NCBI GenBank assembly: GCA_024636635.1
Contig: JAGXGV010000038.1
Coordinates: forward strand, 1-39,903
From: Puniceibacterium sp.
GTDB taxonomy: Bacteria > Pseudomonadota > Alphaproteobacteria > Rhodobacterales > Rhodobacteraceae
DNA length: 39,903 nucleotides
Direction of reading: 5' to 3'
Below the pieces are notes generated by a model that was given only the letters and a program-made list of their open reading frames with translations, did not search any database and had not been told where the DNA came from. Position numbers and translations under genes: made by a program. Of this stretch, positions 32,965 to 39,903 are shown one piece after another. Numbering within the stretch: position 1 is the stretch's first letter; every line of letters starts with the position of its first letter.

Positions 32965-33242
32965 GCGCAGGCGCGCCTCTGAGTATACGGGCGCACCCCT
33001 GAGCGCACGCGCGCCACTGCACACCTGACGCTGCGCGCCTCTGCGCGGCGCCTTTACCCTGCCGCCCACAGCCCCTGACACGCGGGCAGCATCCCCGCAC
33101 CAAAGGGCGCTTTTGGGCAGGCGGGTCCATGAAAGGGGGCATGACAGCGGGCGCAGACATGTCCGGCGCGTTGCCGCCGTCCGCCCTTGCAGGGTCATCC
33201 GATTGTCATATATCTTTCGCCTTACCGTTACGAACTGGCGAT
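32965..33242. other. Gap after minE
   Basis: Most of these 278 bp are very GC-rich with loose direct repeats of GCGCGCCTCTG (near 32977 and 33033). I see no clear terminator with a T-run. The right end holds the promoter of the next gene. Confidence 0.4.
33187..33214 (+). promoter_or_regulatory. Promoter of the unrecognised gene at 33243
   Basis: TTGCAG (33187-33192) and TATATC (33209-33214) are 16 bp apart. The sequence is AT-rich locally (GTCATATATC) in an otherwise GC-rich gap, 29 bp before ATG 33243, which supports that start over the ATG at 33129. Confidence 0.45.
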
Positions 33243-33941
33243 ATGATGGCTTTTGCCGATTACCCAACCCTGCACCCGCTGAACTGGGCGCGCGACATCG
33301 AAGCACACGTGCCGCAAAAGGCGCTGCGCGACTGGTGGAACCGTGTTCGTTTCGGCCCCGATGCACCGCTTTCGGACGAATGCATCTACGTCCGCCCGAA
33401 GGACGTGCATTTCGGGTATGACAGGACACAGGGCAAACGGCGCCTGCGCCGTCAGGAAAGCGGGCTGATCGTCAATGGCGACTGGGATCTGAGCCGCTTT
33501 CCCCTGGATGAACATCTCAAGCTCGTCAGCAGCCGAATGCGGTATGTCGAGGGGCTGCCCTGGGACCGGACCCCGCTGTTTCAGGGCATGATGCGCGACG
33601 TGTCCAAAGGTCACACGCCCGACGGTTGCGCCAGCCCCGCCGATGTCATCGCGCGTTACGAGACGCTCGACCGGGTGTTCGACGAGGTGCAGCGCCGTGG
33701 TCGGCTGTTGACCCGGGCGGAAATGCCGGAATATTTCCGGCGCGAACATGGCGGCATCCTGATCCATCTTGGCCGCGACGGCACCTTCCTTCGGGCCAGC
33801 GGCGGGATGCACCGCTTTGCCATCGCGCGCATCCTCGACCTGCCGGAGATTCCGGCGCAGCTGGGTGTCGTGCATCCGCAGGCCCTTCACCTCAATCTGC
33901 TGGCACCGCTGCGCAGATCCATCCATCAGGGCGCGGGTTGA
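33243..33941 (+). CDS. Conserved-looking protein of unknown function
   Basis: A soluble protein of 232 residues that I do not recognise with certainty. It starts MMAFADYPTLHPLNWARDI and has a basic, Arg-rich middle. Near the C-terminus GGILIHLGRDGTFLRASGGMHRFAIARILDLPEIPAQLGVVH resembles ParB/sulfiredoxin-type domains, in which an 'I-x-x-dG..GxHRxxxA' strand-helix pattern is typical. ATG 33243 (or the adjacent 33246) is supported by the promoter just before it; an upstream ATG at 33129 would read through non-coding sequence. It is monocistronic and convergent with murD. Codon use matches its neighbours. Confidence 0.6.
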   Translation: MMAFADYPTLHPLNWARDIEAHVPQKALRDWWNRVRFGPDAPLSDECIYVRPKDVHFGYDRTQGKRRLRRQESGLIVNGDWDLSRFPLDEHLKLVSSRMRYVEGLPWDRTPLFQGMMRDVSKGHTPDGCASPADVIARYETLDRVFDEVQRRGRLLTRAEMPEYFRREHGGILIHLGRDGTFLRASGGMHRFAIARILDLPEIPAQLGVVHPQALHLNLLAPLRRSIHQGAG

Positions 33942-34064
33942 TCATGCAGGACAGAACCACCCATAGCGTTTCGGGAAATGCCTGAATCACTGGATCGCTG
34001 CCTTTCGCCCGCTGCTCGGACGCAAAAAGTGGATGTTTCAGGTTCTTTCCAAAGTGCTTCAGCC

Positions 34065-35465
34065 CTAGGCCAGACCCGCGCGAACCAGAGACGTGAAATC
34101 GTCACCGCGCTGTTCGAAATTGTCGTACTGGTCAAAACTCGCCGCCGCCGGGGCCAGCAGCACCACATCGCCGGGTTCGGATTCGGCCATGGCGCGGGCC
34201 ACTGCAACCTGCATGGTGGTGCAGATCTCCGTCTTTGTGTTGCCCAGCCCCAGGGCAAAGGCCGCAGCCTCGCGCCCGATCACATAGGCCTTTTGCACAT
34301 GGCCAAGACCATCGGCCAGCCCGTCCAGCCCTCCCTCTTTCTGCAATCCGCCACAGATCCAGCGGACGCTGCCGAAGGCCAGCAGCGCCTTGAGCGCCGA
34401 ATCGACATTCGTCGCCTTTGAATCGTTCACGTAAGTGACCCCGCCGGATTCGGCCACGATCTGGCTGCGATGCGGCAGCCCGCCAAAGCTGTGCAGCGCG
34501 CCCTCGATCTGTTTCGGCCCCATGCCCAGCGCCCGGCAGACCGCAAAGGCCGCACAGGCGTTTTGATGGTTGTGCGCTCCGGGCAACCCCCGCACCCCGC
34601 GCAGATCGACAGATGCGACCTGCCGCCCCTTGCGCCATTCGCTCAGGAACCCCTTGCGGGCAAAGACATCCCAGCCCGGCCCGCCCAGCTTTTGCCCCGA
34701 CGAAATCCGGATCAGGCGGTCATCCCCCGGCCCTTCGGCCAGCTGGTTGGCCAGGTACCGGCCTTCGGGTTCGTCCACGCCGATCACCGCCCGATCCGGC
34801 CCACCTTCGGCAAACAGCCGCCGCTTGGCCGCGAAATAGCCCCCCAGACCGGCGTGCCGGTCCAGATGATCGGGCGAAAGGTTCGTGAAAACCGCAACAT
34901 CCGGTGTCAGCGCCCGCGCAAGGTCCGTCTGGTAGGAACTCAGCTCCAGCACCACAACTCCGGCCTCGCCCGGCGGGTCGATGTCCAGCACGCCGCGTCC
35001 GATGTTGCCCGCAAGCTGGCTCTCGCGGCCAGCTTCACCGAGGATGTGATGGATCAGCGCCGAGGTGGTGGATTTGCCGTTCGATCCCGTCACCGCCACG
35101 ACGCGGGGCGTCACGTCGTACTGGTCCCAGTCGGTCAGGGCAAGCGAACGGAAGAACAGGCCGATGTCATTGTCCACCGGCACGCCCGCGTCCCAGGCCG
35201 CAGCGATGACCGGGTTCGGCGCCGGATACAGATGCGGGATCCCCGGGCTGACCATGAGACAGGCGATGTCGTCAAAGGCCGCAGCCGTGGCCAGCGCGCG
35301 CACCTCGAATCCCTCGGCGCGGGCGCGATCCCGCGCCTCCGCATTGTCGTCCCAGCAAACCGGCACCGCGCCGCCCGCCACCAGTGCCCGCGCCGCCGAC
35401 AGGCCCGACCGCCCCAGCCCCAGCACGGCCACCCGCGCCCCTTCGAAACCCTGCACCGGTATCAT
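34065..35465 (-). CDS. murD: UDP-N-acetylmuramoyl-L-alanine--D-glutamate ligase
   Basis: A cytoplasmic ATP-dependent ligase of 466 residues adding D-glutamate to UDP-MurNAc-L-Ala. The N-terminal nucleotide fold [14 protein letters not shown], the ATP loop [13 protein letters not shown] near 120, [10 protein letters not shown] near 165, [10 protein letters not shown] near 185 and YVNDSKATN near 330 are all present. ATG 35465 has AGGGG before it; the ATG at 35483 is less well placed. It is the last dcw-cluster gene in this window, separated from the FrhB-like gene by 144 bp containing two hairpins. Confidence 0.96.
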   Translation of the reverse strand: MIPVQGFEGARVAVLGLGRSGLSAARALVAGGAVPVCWDDNAEARDRARAEGFEVRALATAAAFDDIACLMVSPGIPHLYPAPNPVIAAAWDAGVPVDNDIGLFFRSLALTDWDQYDVTPRVVAVTGSNGKSTTSALIHHILGEAGRESQLAGNIGRGVLDIDPPGEAGVVVLELSSYQTDLARALTPDVAVFTNLSPDHLDRHAGLGGYFAAKRRLFAEGGPDRAVIGVDEPEGRYLANQLAEGPGDDRLIRISSGQKLGGPGWDVFARKGFLSEWRKGRQVASVDLRGVRGLPGAHNHQNACAAFAVCRALGMGPKQIEGALHSFGGLPHRSQIVAESGGVTYVNDSKATNVDSALKALLAFGSVRWICGGLQKEGGLDGLADGLGHVQKAYVIGREAAAFALGLGNTKTEICTTMQVAVARAMAESEPGDVVLLAPAAASFDQYDNFEQRGDDFTSLVRAGLA

Positions 35466-35530
35466 CGCACGCCCCTCATCCAACTGCCCAAATCGCTACC
35501 CGACACCGCGGCGCATTTCCAGAACCTGCC

Positions 35531-35593
35531 GCTTCTCCGGGTCAAAAATATCCCGGGGGAGTCGCCGTCCGCGGCGACGGGGGCAGCGCCCCC
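35531..35593. repeat. Interspersed element with double hairpin between the FrhB-like gene and murD
   Basis: GCTTCT and CAAAAATATCCC resemble the 22-bp element at 8892. They are followed by GTCGCCG-TCCG-CGGCGAC (35561-35578) and GGGGGC-AGC-GCCCCC (35579-35593), two adjacent perfect stems. This composition recurs near 9911. Its position in an otherwise tight gene cluster suggests a mobile-derived or regulatory element. Confidence 0.55.
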
Positions 35594-35609
35594 GGGCAAC
35601 ACGCCGGAC

Positions 35610-36857
35610 TCAGTCCCTGCGCTCATTGTCCCCCTGACGGACCTCGCTCTCCTGCGCAACAAGCCCGTAGCGCGCCGCCACCCGCCAGACATGTCCCGGC
35701 ACCATGTTCTTGAGCCGTGCGGGATGGGCACGGCGCAGATGCAGGATGGTCTCGATCGCCTTCATCTCGACACGCGCGCGCGCGAACTCGATCCCCCGCG
35801 GCCCGATCCGGGGTTGCAGGAAAGACACCACAGGCCGTAACCAGTCCGGCATCCGACGCAGCGGCATCCCCCCCGCCGCCCGCTCGGTGTTCGCCATAAA
35901 GCCTTTCACCGCCCCGCCGCGCCTGCCCTTGTCCACCAGCGGGCGCGATACCACGCGATCCCCCAGCAATTCCAGCGCCGCCGCCCCGCGGGCATTGCGC
36001 AGGATCAGCCATTGATCGCCATCGCCGCCCATATAGCCCACGGTGATGTCCGCCAGCCGGTTGGTGTAGTCCACGCAGGTCTTGCAGGTCATCGGAAAGA
36101 AATCCGCGGGCAGGTCCGAAATCGGCAGCGACAGGAACGGCACCAGCCGCGGCGCACGGCCGTCGTCGAACCGCAGCTCGACCCGGAAATCCGTGCGGAA
36201 TTCAAGATACGATATGGTCTCGGGCCGCGCATCCAGCAGGCTCAGGAAGTGGTGGAAATTTGCGGTTGTTGTGTTGTCAGAACAGGGTGTGCCAATCACG
36301 GTGATCGAGTCAAAGCCAAGTTGCGCCTCAAGTGCACGCAGGGCATAGACCTGACACGGGATGCCAACAAGGGCGATCCGCCGGTATCCCGCCGCCGCCG
36401 CCGGTTCCAGCAACCCAAGCAGCGGACCAAAGCCCATGCGCATGCCGCGGCATTGTGCCATCGCCGCGGGGTCGGTCACGATCACCGGCATCGGCTTCCA
36501 TCGGTCCTGTGGGTCCGGCGCCGTTGCCAGCACCGCCTCGACCACGCCCGCGCGCAGCAACTCCGCCGCCAGCGCCGTGGTCAGTCCGCTCCATTGCGCT
36601 CCTGCCGCAGGCGGATCAAGCCGCGCCCGCAGCATCCTCTGCGTCACGCCGAAAAACGCCTCTTCACCCTGCCCGGGGTCCGCCTCGCGGCCGTGCACGC
36701 GGCTTTCAAGCGCGGGATAGTCCGGTCGGATGAACTGGCAGGCCGTTCCGCAGGCCTTGCCATCGCCCATGCGCGACACACCGCAATCGGTGCACAGCCC
36801 GGGCCGGGCCGCGCCCGGGATCACCGGCGCCTCGATTCCTGAATGACTGTCGCGCAT
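35610..36857 (-). CDS. FrhB/BciB-type iron-sulfur flavoprotein (coenzyme F420 hydrogenase beta-subunit family)
   Basis: A protein of 415 residues. The N-terminus has a cysteine group LCTDCGVSRMGDGKACGTAC (residues 21-40), and the middle has VGIPCQVYALRAL near 170, GTPCSDNTTT near 190 and CKTCVDYTNRLADITVGYMGG near 260. These are marks of the FrhB family, which binds FAD and [4Fe-4S] clusters. Members include F420-reducing hydrogenase beta subunits and the chlorophyllide 8-vinyl reductase BciB. F420 is not expected in Rhodobacterales, so a BciB-like or hydroxymethylchlorophyll reductase-like function is the better guess. It sits between mraY and murD; no photosynthesis gene is in the window. 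ATG 36857 has AGGAGG at 6 bases. Confidence 0.8.
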   Translation of the reverse strand: MRDSHSGIEAPVIPGAARPGLCTDCGVSRMGDGKACGTACQFIRPDYPALESRVHGREADPGQGEEAFFGVTQRMLRARLDPPAAGAQWSGLTTALAAELLRAGVVEAVLATAPDPQDRWKPMPVIVTDPAAMAQCRGMRMGFGPLLGLLEPAAAAGYRRIALVGIPCQVYALRALEAQLGFDSITVIGTPCSDNTTTANFHHFLSLLDARPETISYLEFRTDFRVELRFDDGRAPRLVPFLSLPISDLPADFFPMTCKTCVDYTNRLADITVGYMGGDGDQWLILRNARGAAALELLGDRVVSRPLVDKGRRGGAVKGFMANTERAAGGMPLRRMPDWLRPVVSFLQPRIGPRGIEFARARVEMKAIETILHLRRAHPARLKNMVPGHVWRVAARYGLVAQESEVRQGDNERRD

Positions 36858-37002
36858 CTTGGCCTCCTGTCCCTCAGGATCAGATTAAAGATCCGCGGAC
36901 AAAACACCACCCCGGCGCAACCGGAACCACGTTGCATTCCGGATGTCACACCCGCCACAGGCGCAGAGGAGGAGGAGGTACGACGACGACGAGACACCCT
37001 GC

Positions 37003-37019
37003 GCGCGCCGCAGGCGCGC
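37003..37019. terminator. GC-rich hairpin between mraY and the FrhB-like gene
   Basis: GCGCGCC and GGCGCGC form a perfect 7-bp stem around GCA. On the minus strand it lies 52 bp after the mraY stop. Four AGG triplets (36967-36978) and four ACG triplets (36980-36991) follow it. It may attenuate or stabilise the transcript. Confidence 0.4.
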
Positions 37020-37022
37020 CCC

Positions 37023-37074
37023 GCTGGATCAGCCCTGCTGGATCAGCCCTGCTGCCTCAGACCTGCTGCCTCAG
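37023..37074. repeat. 14-bp tandem repeat at the 3' end of mraY
   Basis: Units at 37023-37036 and 37037-37050 are identical (GCTGGATCAGCCCT); 37051-37064 is a variant, and a partial fourth unit at 37065-37074 covers the mraY stop codon. Repeat expansion here could alter the extreme end of MraY only if it changed the stop. Confidence 0.8.
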
Positions 37075-38153
37075 CGGACCTTCAGCGTGGCCAGACCGAT
37101 GATCGCAAGGATCAGCGAGATGATCCAGAAACGGATCACGATGGTCGGCTCGGCCCAGCCCTTCTTTTCGTAGTGGTGGTGGATCGGCGCCATCAGGAAG
37201 ACCCGCTTGCCGGTGCGCTTGAAATAGAGCACCTGGATGATCACCGACAGCGCCTCGACCACGAACAGCCCGCCGACGATGCCCAGGACAATCTCGTGTT
37301 TGGTGGCCACCGCAATCGCGCCGAGCGCGCCGCCCAGCGCAAGCGATCCGGTATCGCCCATGAACACCGCCGCAGGTGGTGCGTTGTACCACAAAAAGCC
37401 AAGGCCCCCGCCGATCAGCGCCGCGGAAAAGATCAGGATCTCGCCCGTGCCCGGCACGTAATGCACATCAAGGTATTCGGTGAAGTCGACCCGCCCCACC
37501 GCATAGGCGATCACGCCCAGCGTGCCGCCGGCGATCATCACCGGCATGATGGCCAGCCCGTCCAGCCCGTCGGTCAGGTTCACCGCATTGGCCGAACCGA
37601 CGATGACAAACATCGCAAACGGGATGAACATCCAGCCAAGGTGGATCAGCGTGTTCTTGAACACCGGCAGGGCCAGGTTGTTGGTCAGTTCCGCCGGATG
37701 ATACACCGCCGCCCAGTAGGCCGCGACCCCGGCGATGAAGAAGCCCAGCAGCAGGCGCACCCGGCCCGAAACCCCGGCCGAGCTTTGCTTGCGCACCTTG
37801 GCGTAATCGTCGGCAAAACCGATGGCGGCAAATGACATGGTGACAAAAAGCACCATCCAGATGAACGGATTGTCCAGCCGCGCCCAAAGCAGGGTCGAGG
37901 TCAGCAACGCCCCCACGATCAGCAACCCGCCCATGGTGGGGGTGCCGGCCTTGACAAAATGTCCCTCCGGGCCGTCGGTGCGGATCGGCTGCCCCTTGCC
38001 CTGCGTGCGGCGCAGCACGTTGATCAGCGGCAGGCCGAACAGGAATCCGAACACAAGCGCCGTGATGAAAGCGCCCCCGGCGCGAAAGGTGATATAGCGG
38101 AAAAGGTTGAAGAAGTCGCCGCCATCCGACAGTTCGGTCAGCCAATACAGCAT
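37071..38153 (-). CDS. mraY: Phospho-N-acetylmuramoyl-pentapeptide transferase
   Basis: An integral membrane enzyme of 360 residues, the standard length, with about ten membrane segments. It transfers phospho-MurNAc-pentapeptide to undecaprenyl phosphate to make lipid I. Marks are GTPTMGGLL near 70, the catalytic FADDYAK near 115, [10 protein letters not shown] near 195, and [13 protein letters not shown] near 325. ATG 38153 has AAGGGAA upstream. It lies 34 bp after murF. Confidence 0.97.
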   Translation of the reverse strand: MLYWLTELSDGGDFFNLFRYITFRAGGAFITALVFGFLFGLPLINVLRRTQGKGQPIRTDGPEGHFVKAGTPTMGGLLIVGALLTSTLLWARLDNPFIWMVLFVTMSFAAIGFADDYAKVRKQSSAGVSGRVRLLLGFFIAGVAAYWAAVYHPAELTNNLALPVFKNTLIHLGWMFIPFAMFVIVGSANAVNLTDGLDGLAIMPVMIAGGTLGVIAYAVGRVDFTEYLDVHYVPGTGEILIFSAALIGGGLGFLWYNAPPAAVFMGDTGSLALGGALGAIAVATKHEIVLGIVGGLFVVEALSVIIQVLYFKRTGKRVFLMAPIHHHYEKKGWAEPTIVIRFWIISLILAIIGLATLKVR

Positions 38154-38187
38154 CTCAGTCTTCCCTTTTAACGTCGGAACCGCGCCC

Positions 38188-39624
38188 TCAGGCGTCGATA
38201 TGACCCGCGCCTTGGCGCATTTTGCGGATTGCGTCAACCACGCGCCCAAGCCCCATGCTGAGGCTCGCCTTGACCAGCACAACATCGCCCGCGTCCAGAT
38301 CGTGGCGCAGGCCCTCGGCCATTCCGGCGCTGTCGCTGGTCCAGCGCCCGCGCTTTTCGGCGGGCAACGCCTCGTGAAGGTGTTTCATCAGGGGACCGAC
38401 ACAATGCACGACGTCGATGTCCGCCATCGTCGGCTGGCCGGCCAGCGCGGCGTGCAGATCGCCTTCGGAGGCGCCAAGTTCCTTCATGTCGCCCAGATAG
38501 GCGATGCGGCGCCCGTTGCTGACGCGGCCCAGATCGTGCTGGACCTCTGCCGCCGACAGCACCTCGAGCGCCGCGGCCATCGAGGCCGGGTTGGCGTTGT
38601 AGGCGTCGTCGATTAACTCAAAGGTCATGTGGGTGTCGACGGCGTCCAATGCGATCACCTCGCGCAGGCCACGCCCCGCGCCGGGCATCCAGCGCCCCAG
38701 ATCCGCCAGCGCCAGCGCGCGGTCCAGCCCCAGAGCGCCCGCCACCGCCACCACTGCCATGGCATTGACCGCAAAATGCCGACCCGGCACGGAAACCTTG
38801 TACAGGACCGGCGTGCGCCACGCCCTGCCCTGCACCACCGTGGTCCGATCGCCGATGCGCAGATCGATGACACGGTGATGACAGGCAGTCCGTTCGCCAA
38901 ACGTCACCACCTTTGCGCCGGCGCGTCGCGCCGTGTCGGTCAGGATGTCCGACGTGTCGAGATCGCCGTTCAGAACCGCCACCCCCCCGGGTTCGAGCCC
39001 GGCGACGATCGACGCCTTTTCGCGCGCGATACCGGCGAGGTTTTCGAAGGCGGCCAGATGTGCCGCCGCCACGATGGTCACCACCGCCACGTGCGGGCGC
39101 GCCATGCGGCTGAGCGGCGCGATTTCGCCGGCGTGGTTCATGCCGATCTCGATCACCGCAAAATCGGTGTCCGGCGGCATCCGCGCCAGCGTCAGCGGCA
39201 CACCCCAATGGTTGTTGTAGCTCGCTTCGGCGGCGTGGGTCACGCCCTGCCCGCCCAGCACCTGGCGCAGCATCTCTTTGGTCGAGGTCTTGCCGACCGA
39301 TCCGGTCACCGCCACGACACGGGCGCGACTGCGGGCACGCGCCGCCACCCCCAGAGCCTCAAGCGCCTTTTGCACGTCCGGTACGATCAGCAGCGGCGCA
39401 TCGGGATGCACACCATCGGGCACATGGTCCACCAGCGCCGCCGCCGCCCCGGCGTCCAGCGCCCGGGCGACGAAATCATGCCCGTCGCGCGCCACCTTCA
39501 GGGCCACGAACAGATCGCCGCGCCGCAGGGAGCGGGTGTCGATGGACACGCCCGACGCATCCCAGTCACAGGTCGCGCGCCCGCCGGTCGCGGCCGACGC
39601 CTCTGCCGAAGTCCAGAGCGTCAT
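38188..39624 (-). CDS. murF: UDP-N-acetylmuramoyl-tripeptide--D-alanyl-D-alanine ligase
   Basis: A Mur ligase of 478 residues that adds D-Ala-D-Ala to UDP-MurNAc-tripeptide. [18 protein letters not shown] opens the substrate domain, [14 protein letters not shown] is the ATP loop near 107, [10 protein letters not shown] lies near 155, and [11 protein letters not shown] near 335 is diagnostic for MurF. The ATG at 39624 overlaps the murE stop by 4 bp (ATGA). Confidence 0.97.
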   Translation of the reverse strand: MTLWTSAEASAATGGRATCDWDASGVSIDTRSLRRGDLFVALKVARDGHDFVARALDAGAAAALVDHVPDGVHPDAPLLIVPDVQKALEALGVAARARSRARVVAVTGSVGKTSTKEMLRQVLGGQGVTHAAEASYNNHWGVPLTLARMPPDTDFAVIEIGMNHAGEIAPLSRMARPHVAVVTIVAAAHLAAFENLAGIAREKASIVAGLEPGGVAVLNGDLDTSDILTDTARRAGAKVVTFGERTACHHRVIDLRIGDRTTVVQGRAWRTPVLYKVSVPGRHFAVNAMAVVAVAGALGLDRALALADLGRWMPGAGRGLREVIALDAVDTHMTFELIDDAYNANPASMAAALEVLSAAEVQHDLGRVSNGRRIAYLGDMKELGASEGDLHAALAGQPTMADIDVVHCVGPLMKHLHEALPAEKRGRWTSDSAGMAEGLRHDLDAGDVVLVKASLSMGLGRVVDAIRKMRQGAGHIDA

Positions 39625-39903
39625 GCCATCCTCCCGTCCAGCGCCGATACCGCCACGCTGGCCTGTTCGGCATCATCAAAGGGGAACACCGTCTCGCCCA
39701 CGACCTGCCCCGTCTCGTGCCCTTTGCCGCAGATCAGCAGCGCATCCCCGGGGCCAAGCAGATCGACACCGCGCAGGATCGCCTCGGCCCGGTCGCCGAC
39801 CTCGATCGCGTCGGGGGCGCCGTCCAGTACCGCGGCGCGGATCAGGGCGGGATCTTCCGAGCGGGGGTTGTCGTCGGTCACGATCACCTGATCGGCGGCG
39901 GCC
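39621..39903 (-). CDS. murE: UDP-MurNAc-tripeptide ligase MurE, C-terminal part
   Basis: The last 93 or so residues of MurE; the gene runs off the right edge. VIVTDDNPRSEDPALI carries the DNPR motif that contacts meso-diaminopimelate, and LLICGKGHETGQ is the conserved C-terminal motif of MurE. It is upstream of murF in the dcw cluster. The stop overlaps the murF start. Confidence 0.95.
   Translation of the reverse strand, partial: AAADQVIVTDDNPRSEDPALIRAAVLDGAPDAIEVGDRAEAILRGVDLLGPGDALLICGKGHETGQVVGETVFPFDDAEQASVAVSALDGRMA

Noticed and set aside
34132-38145. Plus-strand and alternate-frame open frames across the mur genes (for example 34470-35840)
   Set aside because: They overlap well-supported mur genes and show only shadow composition.
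20-39903. tRNA, rRNA, riboswitch and prophage signals
   Set aside because: I scanned gaps for tRNA T-loop sequences, conserved riboswitch cores and phage genes. GGTTCGA-like strings occurred only inside coding genes, and nothing else was convincing.

Overview
The window looks like chromosomal DNA of a GC-rich alphaproteobacterium of the Rhodobacterales (Roseobacter-type). The evidence is the gene content: a carnitine locus with a dehydrogenase-thioesterase fusion, a PF13769 'virulence factor' gene next to a MetF-like gene and a methyltetrahydrofolate methyltransferase, DUF6314, minCDE, and an mraY-murD interval holding an FrhB-type flavoprotein. It is assembled from a Nextera library: the first 19 bases are the Tn5 mosaic-end adapter, so the left edge is a technical end inside a gene. 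I see no tRNA, rRNA, CRISPR array, prophage or intact insertion sequence.

Left region (20-7083): a catabolic cluster that I read as the reductive nicotinate route known from Eubacterium barkeri. It has a molybdenum hydroxylase (fused 2Fe-2S/Mo subunit plus FAD subunit), a 6-hydroxynicotinate reductase-like protein, a ferredoxin-NADP reductase and, divergently, an enamidase. Three copies of a 16-bp partial palindrome lie in its two promoter regions, one overlapping the -10 of a good sigma70-like promoter. This is the most interesting part of the window.

7266-9897: tatD and a PhnP-like metallo-hydrolase (overlapping start/stop), then an AEC permease. 9959-13924: osmC, then a minus-strand carnitine operon (BKACE-type 3-dehydrocarnitine cleavage enzyme, lipocalin-like lipoprotein, carnitine dehydrogenase-thioesterase). 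Debris of an acyl-CoA dehydrogenase and an NDP-forming acyl-CoA ligase follows directly, which suggests loss of a gamma-butyrobetaine branch. 14235-16189: rlmE and ppx.

16616-19636: a one-carbon operon (PF13769 protein, MetF-like reductase, HAD phosphatase, methyltetrahydrofolate:corrinoid methyltransferase), followed by a 47-codon minus-strand gene with a 26-bp tandem repeat in its leader. 20072-24868: alpha/beta hydrolase-OsmC fusion, bioY and DUF6314 on the minus strand, purB, and a flavin reductase. 24890-30840: an Orn/Lys/Arg decarboxylase, a CHAP lipoprotein, and a small operon of RHH regulator, PHB-depolymerase-like esterase and C45-type Ntn hydrolase.

31009-32964: minCDE, where minC probably starts at TTG, coupled to a 26-codon upstream ORF. 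33243-33941: an unrecognised gene. 34065-39903: part of the dcw cluster on the minus strand (murE partial, murF, mraY, FrhB/BciB-like gene, murD). A 22-bp element recurs in intergenic gaps, and a shared 18-bp palindrome lies upstream of tatD and purB and at the DUF6314 start.
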